Of a stretch of 64,000 nt of DNA, positions 1 through 8,236 are shown one piece after another. A program made the translations under genes and the position numbers. The notes under the pieces were generated by a model. It was not told the origin of the DNA. It was given only the letters and a program-made list of their open reading frames with translations, and ran no database searches. Source of the stretch: Velocimicrobium porci (GTDB taxonomy: Bacteria > Bacillota > Clostridia > Lachnospirales > Lachnospiraceae); NCBI RefSeq assembly GCF_009696045.1, contig NZ_VUMT01000001.1, positions 1 through 64,000 on the forward strand. Reading direction: 5' to 3'. Position 1 is the stretch's first letter. The number at the start of each line of letters is the position of its first letter.

Positions 1-39
1 TCTATTTTTATATTTGTTATGATCCGATTATTTAATATC

Positions 40-66
40 ATATGAGTTCCTCCTTGTAACTCATAT
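40..66. repeat. Small perfect inverted repeat
   Basis: Nine-base arms (ATATGAGTT at 40-48 and AACTCATAT at 58-66) surround a 9-nt spacer. There is no T-tract on either side, so it does not look like an intrinsic terminator. It could be a regulator-binding site in the AT-rich DNA left of the truncated surface-protein gene. The function is unknown. Confidence 0.35.
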
Positions 67-90
67 ATCATAACATTTGTACATTCTTAT

Positions 91-996
91 TTAATATTTA
101 TTGTACATATTTAAGTATAACTTTATATCCTGCAAGTTTGGGTCGCCATAGGCAATGAGCTTTGCACTGCTGCTGACCGTCGGCACATTGTTCCTCTTTG
201 CCGTAATGCGGATAGAACCGCTGATAGCTACGGTAGAGCTGATTGTCAATTTATTTCCAGACTTCGATACACTCACATTGCTGTCAGAGCTTGAAAAGCT
301 GTAATCGGAAAGGACGCCGTTGCTGTCCGTCAATGTGATGCTGTACTTTCCGTCCTTGTAGGCAAGCTCCTTTGTAATGTCATTCTTACCGCCCGACATA
401 AAGCTCGGAATGGTGTTATGCTCACGCAGCATTGCAACAATCTGGTCATACACTGCCCTTGCTCCGCTGTTGGCATAATTTGAACCGAAGTGCAGGCTGT
501 AAACGGTGGTGCTTGTCTGGTTATATGAACCTGTGGCTTCACGGCAGCCTGTGACAAACTCCCATACGAGGGTCTGCGTGGCAAGCCATTTTTCATCATC
601 ACTTCCTGACAGATTATTTCGGTTGCCCTGATACCCATAGAGCAGGGCAAGCCCAACCGCCTTTTTCTGGTTGGCTGAAAGGGCGTTCCAAGTATCAGAG
701 GAAGCCTTTTTCAAGGTGTTTCCTGTTTTCAGCGGTACTCCCGGCTGAATACAAAACGCATTCTCACCGTCCACAAACATACGGTACTTATAATTTCCCG
801 TTCCGCCTGCGGTATAGCCGCCGATATTCGCACTGGAATTGTACCTCATCGCATTACCGTTGCTGTCATAGGTGTGGGAAAAGGAAATCGTCCCGATGTC
901 ACCCGCAGCAAACGCCGTCGCAGGCATTATGGATAATGCCGTGACCGCAGCCATTACAAAAGCCGCAGCCTTTTTGAACAATTTAGGGATTTTCAT
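91..996 (-). pseudogene. Truncated Cys-Gln thioester (TED) cell-surface protein of an ICE
   Basis: This 301-codon frame keeps the N-terminal part of a thioester-domain surface adhesin. It has a signal peptide ending at ATAFAA, then the Cys motif (FCIQPGVPL, about residues 81-89) and the Gln-containing motif LATQTLVWEF (about 138-147). In this family the Cys and Gln side chains form an internal thioester used for covalent attachment to host surfaces. Full-length members usually continue for many hundreds of residues through Cna-B/SpaA repeats to a sortase signal. Here the family-like sequence stops after AYGDPNLQD (about residue 289), followed by about 11 AT-rich-encoded residues and a stop. 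There is no cell-wall anchor. A strong ribosome site (AGGAGGTAACT) precedes the ATG. Base composition changes sharply near position 125, so I read this as a gene cut by a deletion or insertion junction. Confidence 0.75.
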
Positions 997-1041
997 AGTT
1001 ACCTCCTGTAATTTGGATTGAATATTTTGCCTTACTGACCG

Positions 1042-1067
1042 AAAAAAGCTGCCCGTTATGGACAGCC
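1042..1067 (-). terminator. Intrinsic terminator after parAB
   Basis: On the minus strand a stem GCTGTCC/GGGCAGC with a 5-nt loop is followed by six T residues. It lies between the end of parB and the surface-protein gene, so the two are probably separate transcription units. Confidence 0.7.
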
Positions 1068-1185
1068 TAAAGTATTTCTTTTCTCGGATAGTTACTGGCA
1101 GTAGTTAGGGGGTGAGGTGTGGAGAGGGGGAAGCCAAAATAATGGCTATCCACTCAAATGGGCAGACCTCGCCCTCGATGTGTGG

Positions 1186-2133
1186 CTATCTCTCGTGAGC
1201 CTTGTTCCGCTGCAAGTGTCGGTTATAAAACTCTAACGCCTTGACAACAAAATCCGTTTCCTGCCCTCTGGGAACTGTCTTGGGAATGAGCTTGGTTATC
1301 CTCTCGTCACGGAAAGCGGGTTTTTCCTTCTGATTGGGCTTTTCTTCCTCCATAATGGACTGGATAACCTCGGAAGTGAGCTTGCCGTCTTGGTTATACT
1401 TCTTCATTTTGATAGCCTGTGCCAATGACGGGGTAGCATCGTTGTACTCCATTGCTTCAAGCAGGGTGTATTGCTGTTCCTCGGTCAGATAGGAAATTTC
1501 AACCGCAGGACGGAATGCAATCTGCCTTTCATCTACCATTTGCAGGATTTCGGGTACAAGCTCCGTTAGACGGATATAGCGGAAGATTTGATTTTTGCTT
1601 TCACCGACTTTTTCGGCAAGTTCATCACTTGAAGTAGCGAACTCAGAATTATTACCCACTGGGGAATAATTTTCTTTTGCGGGTCTGCCTGCCTGTCGTT
1701 TCATAGCTTCCAACCGCATTTTATACGCAAAGGCTTTTTCACTTGGTAGAATAACGGAGCGTTGGAGATTACTTTCCACCATCACAATAATGGCTTCGTC
1801 ACGGGTAAGCTCTTTAACCTCGCATTTCAGCGTTTCAAGCCCCGCAAGTTCACAAGCCTTTTTTCGCCTGTGACCGCTGATAAGCTCATACCGTCCGTCC
1901 TCTTTTAAGCGAACTGTCGCAGGGGTCATTACACCGTTTCGCTTGATACTCTCGACAAGCTGTTCCATATCCTCGTCCATTAAAACCTTAAACGGGTGGT
2001 CTGGAAACTCGTCAATCTCCGATATGGGAATATCCCTTATCTTAGAGAGCTTTGCTTCCTCACGGCTTTCGTCCGTTTGGAAAAGGTCATCGTATGCGGT
2101 CAGCTCGATTTTGGTTTCTCTGCTTCTCGCCAA
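1186..2133 (-). CDS. parB: ParB/Spo0J-family partition protein of a mobile element
   Basis: A 315-residue ParB-type protein. The N-terminal ParB/sulfiredoxin-like domain carries the nucleotide-binding signature ISGHRRKKACELAG (about residues 85-98) and the VESNLQR segment (about 118-124). A KorB-like helix-turn-helix follows (about 165-200, AEKVGESKNQIFRYIRL). In chromosomal and plasmid systems ParB binds parS sites and stimulates the ParA ATPase. Copies like this are common in Tn1549-type ICEs of Clostridia. Its start lies inside the 3' end of parA (47-nt overlap in another frame), which suggests translational coupling. Codon use and GC content match the rest of the 125-3000 block and not the flanking chromosome, consistent with transfer. 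Confidence 0.9.
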   Translation of the reverse strand: MARSRETKIELTAYDDLFQTDESREEAKLSKIRDIPISEIDEFPDHPFKVLMDEDMEQLVESIKRNGVMTPATVRLKEDGRYELISGHRRKKACELAGLETLKCEVKELTRDEAIIVMVESNLQRSVILPSEKAFAYKMRLEAMKRQAGRPAKENYSPVGNNSEFATSSDELAEKVGESKNQIFRYIRLTELVPEILQMVDERQIAFRPAVEISYLTEEQQYTLLEAMEYNDATPSLAQAIKMKKYNQDGKLTSEVIQSIMEEEKPNQKEKPAFRDERITKLIPKTVPRGQETDFVVKALEFYNRHLQRNKAHER

Positions 2134-2914
2134 TCTCTGCCACCTCCTTTCCTAACTGCTCATAGGCTACGGCAACCTTGCCGCTTTTGTCGTAAGCAAA
2201 AATACTTTTGCCTTCTGCGGTAGCTTCCACCGCACGGATAGAATGTGGTATCTCGGTATCAAACACCTTGATTTTCTGACCATATGCACTTTTGACAGTT
2301 GCCGTAATTTCCTTAGAAATGTTGGTACGGGGCATTACTATAGTCATTAAGATACCGTCTATCCGCAGCTTTGGGTTGATTTGCCGCTTGACCCTTGATA
2401 CGGAGCGAAGCAAAAGCTCCAGACCTTTAGCCGAGAGATAGTGGGGCTGTGTCGGGATAATTACACTGTCAGCCGCCGCCAGAGCATTGATGGTTATCAT
2501 GCCTAAGCTCGGCATACAATCAATAAGCACATAATCGTAATTCTTTTTAACCTCATTGACATAGGTTTTCAGCACACGCTCACGGCTCATTGCATTGATT
2601 AGCCTTACCTCAAAGCCCGACAGCTCAATGTTTGACGGAAGTAGGTCAACGCCCTCGCTGTGGTGGATAATACCCTGTGAAACATCAAGTGTTTTATCGT
2701 CTATGATGTTCTGCATCACAGTAGAGAGCGTTATGGGAATATCGTCTGGTCTGTTATAACCCAGAGCCATCGTGAGATTTGCCTGTGCATCGGCATCAAT
2801 CAGCAGGACTTTTTTACCCTGCTGCACCAGACTTACACCCAAATTGACCGCTGTGGTTGTTTTTCCGACACCACCCTTCTGGTTAGTCAGAGCAATTACT
2901 TTGCAATTTGACAT
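2087..2914 (-). CDS. parA: ParA-family ATPase of a mobile element
   Basis: A 275-residue ParA/Soj ATPase. The deviant Walker A motif KGGVGKTT is at about residues 14-21, the A' segment LLIDADAQANLT at about 38-49, and the Walker B-like VLIDCMPSLG at about 128-137. ParA binds DNA non-specifically in its ATP state and works with ParB to partition DNA or, on ICEs, to stabilise the excised circle. The start is supported by AAGGAGG spaced 8 nt from the ATG. It is the first gene of a parA-parB pair, and an imperfect inverted repeat lies just upstream (2932-2966). Confidence 0.93.
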   Translation of the reverse strand: MSNCKVIALTNQKGGVGKTTTAVNLGVSLVQQGKKVLLIDADAQANLTMALGYNRPDDIPITLSTVMQNIIDDKTLDVSQGIIHHSEGVDLLPSNIELSGFEVRLINAMSRERVLKTYVNEVKKNYDYVLIDCMPSLGMITINALAAADSVIIPTQPHYLSAKGLELLLRSVSRVKRQINPKLRIDGILMTIVMPRTNISKEITATVKSAYGQKIKVFDTEIPHSIRAVEATAEGKSIFAYDKSGKVAVAYEQLGKEVAEIGEKQRNQNRADRIR

Positions 2915-2931
2915 AGATGCGTCCTCCTTTC

Positions 2932-2966
2932 ACATAGATTTAGCCACTTTGTCAAGGTAGCTATGT
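2932..2966. promoter_or_regulatory. Imperfect palindrome upstream of parA, possible operator
   Basis: Outer arms ACATAG (2932-2937) and CTATGT (2961-2966) enclose a second imperfect pair (TAGCCACTT and AAGGTAGCTA). It lies 18-52 bases upstream of the parA start, where autoregulatory ParA/ParB sites commonly sit. It contains a TTGACA on the minus strand (2955-2950) but no convincing -10. Confidence 0.3.
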
Positions 2967-2983
2967 AAACAGTACCAGAGAAC

Positions 2984-3028
2984 GCAAAAAAGCCGCCTAC
3001 TCTTAAAATCAATAAGAATAAGCGGCTT
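2984..3028 (-). terminator. Intrinsic terminator after the 61-residue gene
   Basis: Near-perfect 16-bp stem (2990-3005 with 3013-3028, 14 of 16 paired; outer arms AAGCCGC/GCGGCTT) with a 7-nt loop. A run of six T follows on the minus strand. It terminates transcription of the small gene before parA begins. Confidence 0.8.
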
Positions 3029-3039
3029 CGTAATTTGCC

Positions 3040-3225
3040 TTAGACATATTCAATTTTCATTCTCTTGGTCGGTGCATTTATGACCTTAAAAATAAGCTCG
3101 TCAATACAATCCGTATATCTGCCTTGCTGTATGAGCTGATTTTTTAACTCTACAAGGCTATGTATCAAAAGTTTTCTTTCGTGGCTATCCAAATACAGAT
3201 GATTAAATTTCTCTCTCATAAGCAC
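3040..3225 (-). CDS. Small conserved ICE-associated protein, function unknown
   Basis: A 61-residue protein rich in charged residues, with the segment LDSHERKLLIHSLVELKNQL near the start. Small proteins of this type recur next to parA in conjugative elements of Clostridia; that statement rests on recall of the family, not a search. A ribosome site (GGAGGTGTGC) precedes the ATG, and the gene has its own terminator immediately downstream. It has no signal peptide or membrane segment. It is probably a cytosolic accessory protein of the element. No function can be assigned. Confidence 0.7.
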   Translation of the reverse strand: MLMREKFNHLYLDSHERKLLIHSLVELKNQLIQQGRYTDCIDELIFKVINAPTKRMKIEYV

Positions 3226-3312
3226 ACCTCCACTTCTTTAGCTTCATTATAAGTTTCGGAAAAATAATATACAAATCTATAACTGGGAGATTTTGATAAA
3301 AACTCATTCCTA

Positions 3313-4611
3313 TCATAAATTTCTTCCATCTAAATACTGGATTGCGGTTGAAATTAAAGACAGGCAACGTTTATAAAAATATTCATAATGCCTTTTATCC
3401 TGAATATCCGTTTTTGTTGTTTCATGGTGTCGAATTCTAAAATTATTGCCAAGTATGGTAAGCTCATGAAATTCCTTTTCAAATAATTCTAAAAACGGCT
3501 GTTGATTATTACCCATATCCATTATAATCTTATTAACCGATTTCTTCTTATCTACAGTCGATGAGCAGTAATATGTCTTTAGTCTCTCAAATGCATCCCA
3601 AAGTTTCTCCACTGCAATTTGCAAATTGTTTTCATCATAATATTTTGAAGCCTCTTGTAATAACTCTTTCAGTCCTACTTCTTGAACAGACACTAATGAA
3701 TTTTTATTTATCTGGGTATCAAATGTATTCATTAGCTTTCCCTTGGAAAGCTGAAACGGTATCTCATTCAGTTTTAATATAGCATTAATCTGTGGTTCAA
3801 AGTCATCTGAGATACTATGTTTCGCAAAAAACTCTATTGCGTCCAACACGCAAAATGGAGAATTAGAAAGTATGAATGCTTGCAAATCAGCAGTTTCAAC
3901 ATATTCTTTTTTATCATTATAACACTTTGGCACATAAAATTGCCTTATTTCATTGAAAACATCCTCAGCTACTGTTGTATTATAATTCCATCCCGTTTCG
4001 TCAGTCGCTTGATATACGATATTATATCGCTCCAGAAACTGATAAATTTGATTTCTCGCTTTCCGCTTTATGGACAATACTATCTTTTTTGCTTTTATGT
4101 CCTTTGCATTTCGTTGAGAATATGGAATAAACAACGTATTATCTTCTTGCTGATATATTCTCCATCCATAAACATCACGATTGGATATTTTCTCAGCAGG
4201 GTAAATCTCATAACCATCATTTTGTAATAGCTTGTTAGTTGCCACTAAAAATTCTTTCCAATATCCCTTATCATATCGAACAGCAGGGTGAAATACTTCG
4301 CAAAGAAATTTTAAATATACTTCATCGCTACCATCTTGTAAATTGAATCTTTTGTCTTCAAAAACCCAGCAGTATGGATAATCATCATTATTCACTGTAT
4401 GTTGCCAAATATCCTGTTCTGCATTTGCAAATCTTGAATCAAAACTTGGCATTCTCTCCAAATCATATAATCTTTTAAGAAAATCTATTTCTTCAAGGCG
4501 ACCATAATAATTATAAGTAACGGTTCGGGTTTGAAAAAATTCGTCTATCTCTAATCCATTCTGAAATAAATCTAAAATATCTCGCTTTGTTATTTCTGTA
4601 ATACGGTTCAC
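3313..4611 (-). CDS. AbiJ-like abortive infection protein (AbiJ_NTD3 plus HEPN-type C-terminus)
   Basis: A 432-residue protein. The N-terminal half resembles the AbiJ N-terminal domain: ITKRDILDLF near the start, a conserved 'DLERMPSFDSRF..AEQDIWQHTVNNDDYPYCWVF' block at about 45-85, then FLCEVFHPAVR. The C-terminal third is helical and ends with the signature FRIRHHET (about 391-398) typical of AbiJ/Abi_C HEPN domains. HEPN proteins are usually RNases, and AbiJ of Lactococcus aborts phage infection. The start is GTG behind GGAGG; an ATG six bases upstream opens only a two-codon frame. No antitoxin-like partner lies next to it. Composition is AT-rich, unlike the parAB block, so it may be separate cargo at the rlmD locus. 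The family assignment is from motif recall, and the exact activity is inferred. Confidence 0.7.
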   Translation of the reverse strand: MNRITEITKRDILDLFQNGLEIDEFFQTRTVTYNYYGRLEEIDFLKRLYDLERMPSFDSRFANAEQDIWQHTVNNDDYPYCWVFEDKRFNLQDGSDEVYLKFLCEVFHPAVRYDKGYWKEFLVATNKLLQNDGYEIYPAEKISNRDVYGWRIYQQEDNTLFIPYSQRNAKDIKAKKIVLSIKRKARNQIYQFLERYNIVYQATDETGWNYNTTVAEDVFNEIRQFYVPKCYNDKKEYVETADLQAFILSNSPFCVLDAIEFFAKHSISDDFEPQINAILKLNEIPFQLSKGKLMNTFDTQINKNSLVSVQEVGLKELLQEASKYYDENNLQIAVEKLWDAFERLKTYYCSSTVDKKKSVNKIIMDMGNNQQPFLELFEKEFHELTILGNNFRIRHHETTKTDIQDKRHYEYFYKRCLSLISTAIQYLDGRNL

Positions 4612-4673
4612 TCCATTTTCCTCCTTTCAAGCATATTCAGCACTTATATATTGCTTCCCAAATATTTTAAAGA

Positions 4674-4704
4674 AAAGCGTACCACTATTTTTAATGATAC
4701 GCTC
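4674..4704 (-). terminator. Weak hairpin after rlmD
   Basis: A 6-bp stem AGCGTA/TACGCT (4676-4681 with 4698-4703) is followed on the minus strand by TTTCTTT. The loop is 16 nt, so the terminator is weak. It could also be part of an element end next to rlmD. Confidence 0.4.
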
Positions 4705-4711
4705 ACCATTA

Positions 4712-6382
4712 TTAAATCACTTCAAAATGCTTCAATGCATCCTTTATCGCTTCCACTTTCTCCGCTGTCGGATGTTTCCTCGGCTGTTTCAATTCTTCTA
4801 CCGCATTAGGAGCATCATACATTGGCAAGCCTAAATCTCTCTTTACCTCTGCGATATATGCGGTATGTACTTTGAAGCCGTATTTAGCTTCTATGTACTC
4901 CTTTATCATTTTGTAGGTCACTCGTTCTTTGGGCTTATAGCTTTCGGCTCTTTTAGCGATATTATCAAGCGGAACTTTTCCCTCACCCTCACCAAACTCA
5001 ACTTTTACGTTGATATGTCCGTCTGGCTTTTTGTGGGAAAGCAGTACTACCGTCTCCACATGTGTCGTTTCTGGAAACATATCCACGCAGCATACCTTCT
5101 CCACCCTATATCCTCTTTCCTGCAATCGAATCAAATCTCTTGCTAAGCTGGTTGGTTTGCAGGAGATGTATACCATTTTGTCTACCCCAAAGTCTATTAT
5201 TTTCTCCAGTGCTTTTGGGTGAATTCCATCTCTTGGTGGATCTAAAACGATTAAGTCTGGTTTTTCTTCTATTTCATCAATTACTTTCAGGACATCGCCA
5301 GCTATAAATTCACAATTATCCAAATGATTTAGGGCGGCATTTTCTTTTGCTGCTTCGACAGCTTCCTCTATGATTTCCACTCCGATTACTTTTTTTGCTA
5401 CTGGTGCAAGAACTTGTGCAATTGTTCCCGTTCCACTATATAAATCAAAAATCAGTTTATCTTTTGTATCACCTATAAACTCTCTTGCCTGACTATATAA
5501 AACTTCTGCACCCTTTGTGTTTGTCTGGAAAAAGGAAAATGTGGAGATTTTAAATTTCAGTCCCAGTATTTCCTCATAAAAATAATCTTGTCCAAACAAA
5601 ATTTCTGTTTTATCACTTTTTACAACATCAGCTACACTGTCATTTGTAATGTGTAGAATTCCAACAATTCTTCCATTATAAGAAAGGGTTAATAAATTTT
5701 CTACTAATTCTTGTAACTCAACTTCTTCCTGGCCAGATGTAATGATACTGATCAGCATTTCTCCTGTTTTAACAGCCCTTCTTACTAATAAATGACGCAA
5801 ATATCCCTGATGTGTTATTTTATGATAAAATGATGTTCCCTTTTGGGTAAAATAATCTAACACACATTTCAATATTTTGCTGTAATCCTCATCGACTAAC
5901 TGACAGCCCTCTGCATTTACAATATCATACATACTTCCTTTTTTATGCAGTCCCAGTGCTAATGGTCCATCCTTATATTCATCTCCAAAAGAAAATTCCA
6001 TTTTATTTCGGTATTCCCATTCTTCAGGACTTCCCTTAATTCCAAGAAATTCATATTCTTCGCAGACCTCATCTAATAACTCTTTTACCTGACTTGATTT
6101 TAATTTTAATTGTTCTTCGTACGAAAACGTCTGGTACATACAGCCTCCACATGGACCAAAATGAACACAGCGTGCCTCTCTTGTTTCTAACGGTGAAGCT
6201 GCCACTACTTCCATAAGTCTCGCTTCACACTTACCTTTTCTCTTTTTGTTAATAACAGCTTTCACAGTCTGTCCTAATAAAGCATTTTTAACTATAACGG
6301 TTGTATCTTCCGTTTTCAGAATTCCCTTATTGGGGAATTTCACTTGCTCAATCGTTCCTTCAATTGTTTGACCTTTTTTCAT
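4712..6382 (-). CDS. rlmD: 23S rRNA (uracil-5-)-methyltransferase RlmD/RumA with C-terminal extension
   Basis: A 556-residue SAM-dependent RNA m5U methyltransferase of the RumA/RlmD/TrmA family. An N-terminal TRAM domain (about 1-60) is followed by the iron-sulfur cysteines (CVHFGPCGGC, about 72-81), the SAM loop FDLYSGTGT (about 313-321), the DPPRDGIHPKAL block, and the catalytic Cys in YISCKPTSLARD. About 100 extra residues follow the methyltransferase fold (from about 455), ending in KHPTAEKVEAIKDALKHF. This extension recurs on Clostridial homologues. The 3' end of rum genes is a known integration site for some streptococcal ICEs, and ICE-like genes lie directly downstream here. The reading frame appears intact at its 3' end. 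Confidence 0.93.
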   Translation of the reverse strand: MKKGQTIEGTIEQVKFPNKGILKTEDTTVIVKNALLGQTVKAVINKKRKGKCEARLMEVVAASPLETREARCVHFGPCGGCMYQTFSYEEQLKLKSSQVKELLDEVCEEYEFLGIKGSPEEWEYRNKMEFSFGDEYKDGPLALGLHKKGSMYDIVNAEGCQLVDEDYSKILKCVLDYFTQKGTSFYHKITHQGYLRHLLVRRAVKTGEMLISIITSGQEEVELQELVENLLTLSYNGRIVGILHITNDSVADVVKSDKTEILFGQDYFYEEILGLKFKISTFSFFQTNTKGAEVLYSQAREFIGDTKDKLIFDLYSGTGTIAQVLAPVAKKVIGVEIIEEAVEAAKENAALNHLDNCEFIAGDVLKVIDEIEEKPDLIVLDPPRDGIHPKALEKIIDFGVDKMVYISCKPTSLARDLIRLQERGYRVEKVCCVDMFPETTHVETVVLLSHKKPDGHINVKVEFGEGEGKVPLDNIAKRAESYKPKERVTYKMIKEYIEAKYGFKVHTAYIAEVKRDLGLPMYDAPNAVEELKQPRKHPTAEKVEAIKDALKHFEVI

Positions 6383-6537
6383 TTTAAACTTATTCCTATA
6401 CCTTTCCTATCTGTTATAATGTAACTCTTTTTTACTCTTTTTCTAGATTTATCTATTTTATTTTCTCAATTTCATCCAATCTCCCATTATCTTACTTATC
6501 GCCCAATTAATCACTCAACTCTAATATTAATCGCTCA

Positions 6538-6581
6538 AAAGAAATGTGTGGCAGACTTCATTCTCGTCTTCCACACATTTT
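6538..6581 (-). terminator. Terminator of the 6678-7361 gene
   Basis: Fifteen-base arms (6542-6556 and 6566-6580, one mismatch) around a 9-nt loop, core GTGTGG/CCACAC. A short T-rich tail is present on both strands. It lies 98 bases past the stop codon of the minus-strand gene and could work in both directions. Confidence 0.65.
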
Positions 6582-6677
6582 ATTTTCTATCGTTATTACA
6601 TTATAACGGAATTTTCGGAAAAAGGCAACTTCTTATTCACGAATCTATCGCACAAATTCCAAGTTCAACAGCAATTT

Positions 6678-7361
6678 TTAATCCTCTTCGTTCTCCCTTT
6701 TTCTTTTCCTAATTCCATTTTTCTTATCAAATATTTCTTCATAAGTGTCAGCAACTTTTTTATCGACTTCTATTGGTTTACTTTTTGCCTTAGCATCTGT
6801 TGCAATTGCCTCCACGATTTTTTTAATGTCTTCCGGCTTAAACATACCGATTGCTTTTACTAAGTCATCAATATTATCACGATTTACACGCAACACCGTT
6901 CCACCAGACAATGTGATATTGAGTACATCGTCTTCATTTGTCATGTCTCCCAAAGTAATAACGTCTTCTATGCTATTATACAAAAATACACTACCTTTAT
7001 ACTCAATGATTCCATTTTCATCTGCCAGATACGCGTAATCTGATTTATGGCTTTTCCATTGTTTTTCAATATGCTTATCGACTTTCTCTCCAACTGTTTG
7101 TTTCTGGCTTTGTTCTACCACCACTTTATCATACGTAAATAGAACTTGATCTAAATCAATCCCGCCAATTTTTTGCTTTTCTTCCTTTTCATAAACATCT
7201 TTTCCAAAAGAAGACATTGCCTGTTTTGTCAGTTCCATAGCATTTTTCCAATTTGAATCTTTTTCAAATGATTTTGTTTGATTTACTTTTTTTACTGGTG
7301 AAATTTTTTCAACCCTTATTACTTTTTTATAATCTGTTATATTGAAATTATCCGAAAACAT
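6678..7361 (-). CDS. Hypothetical protein, 227 residues
   Basis: I do not recognise this family. The protein is hydrophilic, Lys/Glu-rich, and has no signal peptide or membrane helix. The first 100 residues look flexible. A compact region from about 110 to 185 (ADENGIIEYKGSVFLYNS...LSGGTVLRVNRDNIDDLVKAIG) could form a small beta-sheet domain like those that hold a substrate or partner. The tail is a basic/acidic stretch (KKNGIRKRKRENEED). A strong ribosome site (TAGGAGGATTAGAATT) supports the ATG. It stands alone between rlmD and the insertion-sequence graveyard, with a good terminator downstream. A decayed coding remnant lies just upstream on the same strand, so it may once have been the second gene of a pair. 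It could be a cargo gene of the neighbouring mobile DNA. Confidence 0.6.
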   Translation of the reverse strand: MFSDNFNITDYKKVIRVEKISPVKKVNQTKSFEKDSNWKNAMELTKQAMSSFGKDVYEKEEKQKIGGIDLDQVLFTYDKVVVEQSQKQTVGEKVDKHIEKQWKSHKSDYAYLADENGIIEYKGSVFLYNSIEDVITLGDMTNEDDVLNITLSGGTVLRVNRDNIDDLVKAIGMFKPEDIKKIVEAIATDAKAKSKPIEVDKKVADTYEEIFDKKNGIRKRKRENEED

Positions 7362-7364
7362 AAT

Positions 7365-7590
7365 TCTAATCCTCCTACCGTTTCTGTTCCGTTCTTCTGG
7401 TTCATCTCATCCATTAATTTAGGACCTAAAATAATTTCTTCTCCATCCAATATAGTTTTTCTTCCCTGTCATCACCCTCGAACTGTTTGATTAAGTTGCA
7501 ATACAAGTGTATCTGCTTTTTTTCTTTATCAACATCTTCTTCAATTAACATACTTTTTTCTTTAAAAAATTCATGAAAATATAAGTCTAA
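7365..7590 (-). pseudogene. Possible decayed gene upstream of the 6678-7361 gene
   Basis: No intact reading frame exists. The minus strand still reads a coding-like stretch (FHEFFKEKSMLIEEDVD... ending EEKLYWMEKKLF) and, after a shift of frame, GEEIILGPKLMDEM, running up to the next gene. This pattern suggests a small protein gene broken by at least one frameshift. The family is not recognisable. Random open stretches in AT-rich DNA cannot be excluded. Confidence 0.3.
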
Positions 7591-7767
7591 TAATCCACTT
7601 CAAACAAAACTATAAAAAGCAGCAATAAAAATGGTTCCGTCCATTCTTATTACTGCCCTCCATAGCTGTAATATATATCGGTATAATTTGCTGATTTTTT
7701 TACATATGTTTTCTAATCTTGTTTTTTCTATGTATCTTGATTATAATAGTCTTTAGTCAAAAAAAAA

Positions 7768-8139
7768 TTTACCTAAATCAGATAATGAAATTGAAATAGA
7801 TCTTGGAATTAAGGAATTTTGTATCACTTCTGATGGTGAAATGATTGAAAATCCTAAGTATCTTAGAAAGTCAGAACAACGATTAAGAAAACTGCAAAAT
7901 CAATAGCAGATATATCTTGGAGTGAGTTTGTCAGACAGTTGGAATATAAAGCTGATTGGTATGGTAGAGAGATTATCAAGATTGATACTTTGTATCCATC
8001 AAGTCAAATATGTTCTAATTGCGGTCATAAGGACGGAAAGAAAGCATTATCAATAAGAGAGTGAACTTGCCCTGTTTGTGGGACCCATCATGAAAGAGAT
8101 ATAAATGCAGCAATAAATATTCTCAACGAAGGATGGTAG
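7768..8139 (+). pseudogene. Degenerate TnpB (IS200/IS605 OrfB-type) remnant
   Basis: Two fragments of one TnpB are readable. The first reads EIEIDLGIKEFCITSDG (RuvC-I region) and stops at TAG (7904-7906). The second begins at 7906 in another frame: SWSEFVRQLEYKADWYGR, then the zinc finger CSNCGHKDG...TCPVCGTHHERDINAAINI. In the finger an in-frame TGA (8062-8064) replaces the expected Trp codon between RE and TCPVCG. Most of the centre of the gene and the whole N-terminal part are missing. TnpB proteins are RNA-guided nucleases of IS605/IS607 elements; this one cannot be functional. No partner transposase (Y1) is recognisable nearby. Confidence 0.85.
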
Positions 8140-8147
8140 CAGTTTTA

Positions 8148-8169
8148 AAAACTTATAAAAAGTTATAAA
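8148..8169 (+). repeat. Left copy of a 22-bp perfect inverted repeat flanking the IS607-like remnant
   Basis: This 22-base sequence (core CTTATAAAAAGTTATAA) is repeated in exact inverted orientation at 9372-9393. It begins 9 bases after the stop of the older TnpB remnant and lies 67 bases before the IS607-type TnpA start. Canonical IS607 elements are described without long terminal inverted repeats. Confidence 0.7.
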
Positions 8170-8236
8170 TAATTGTTGGCTTTTATAACTTTTATTGATA
8201 GAATAAAGTATAAACATTATAAAGAGATTTTTAATT

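Noticed and set aside
6505-6538. Near-identical 12-mers TTAATCaCTCAA and TTAATCgCTCAA
   Set aside because: Two short AT-rich copies near a terminator are not enough to support a regulatory array.
8062-8064. TGA read as Trp (alternative genetic code)
   Set aside because: The gene is already broken by deletion and TAG, and intact genes in the window use TGG normally.
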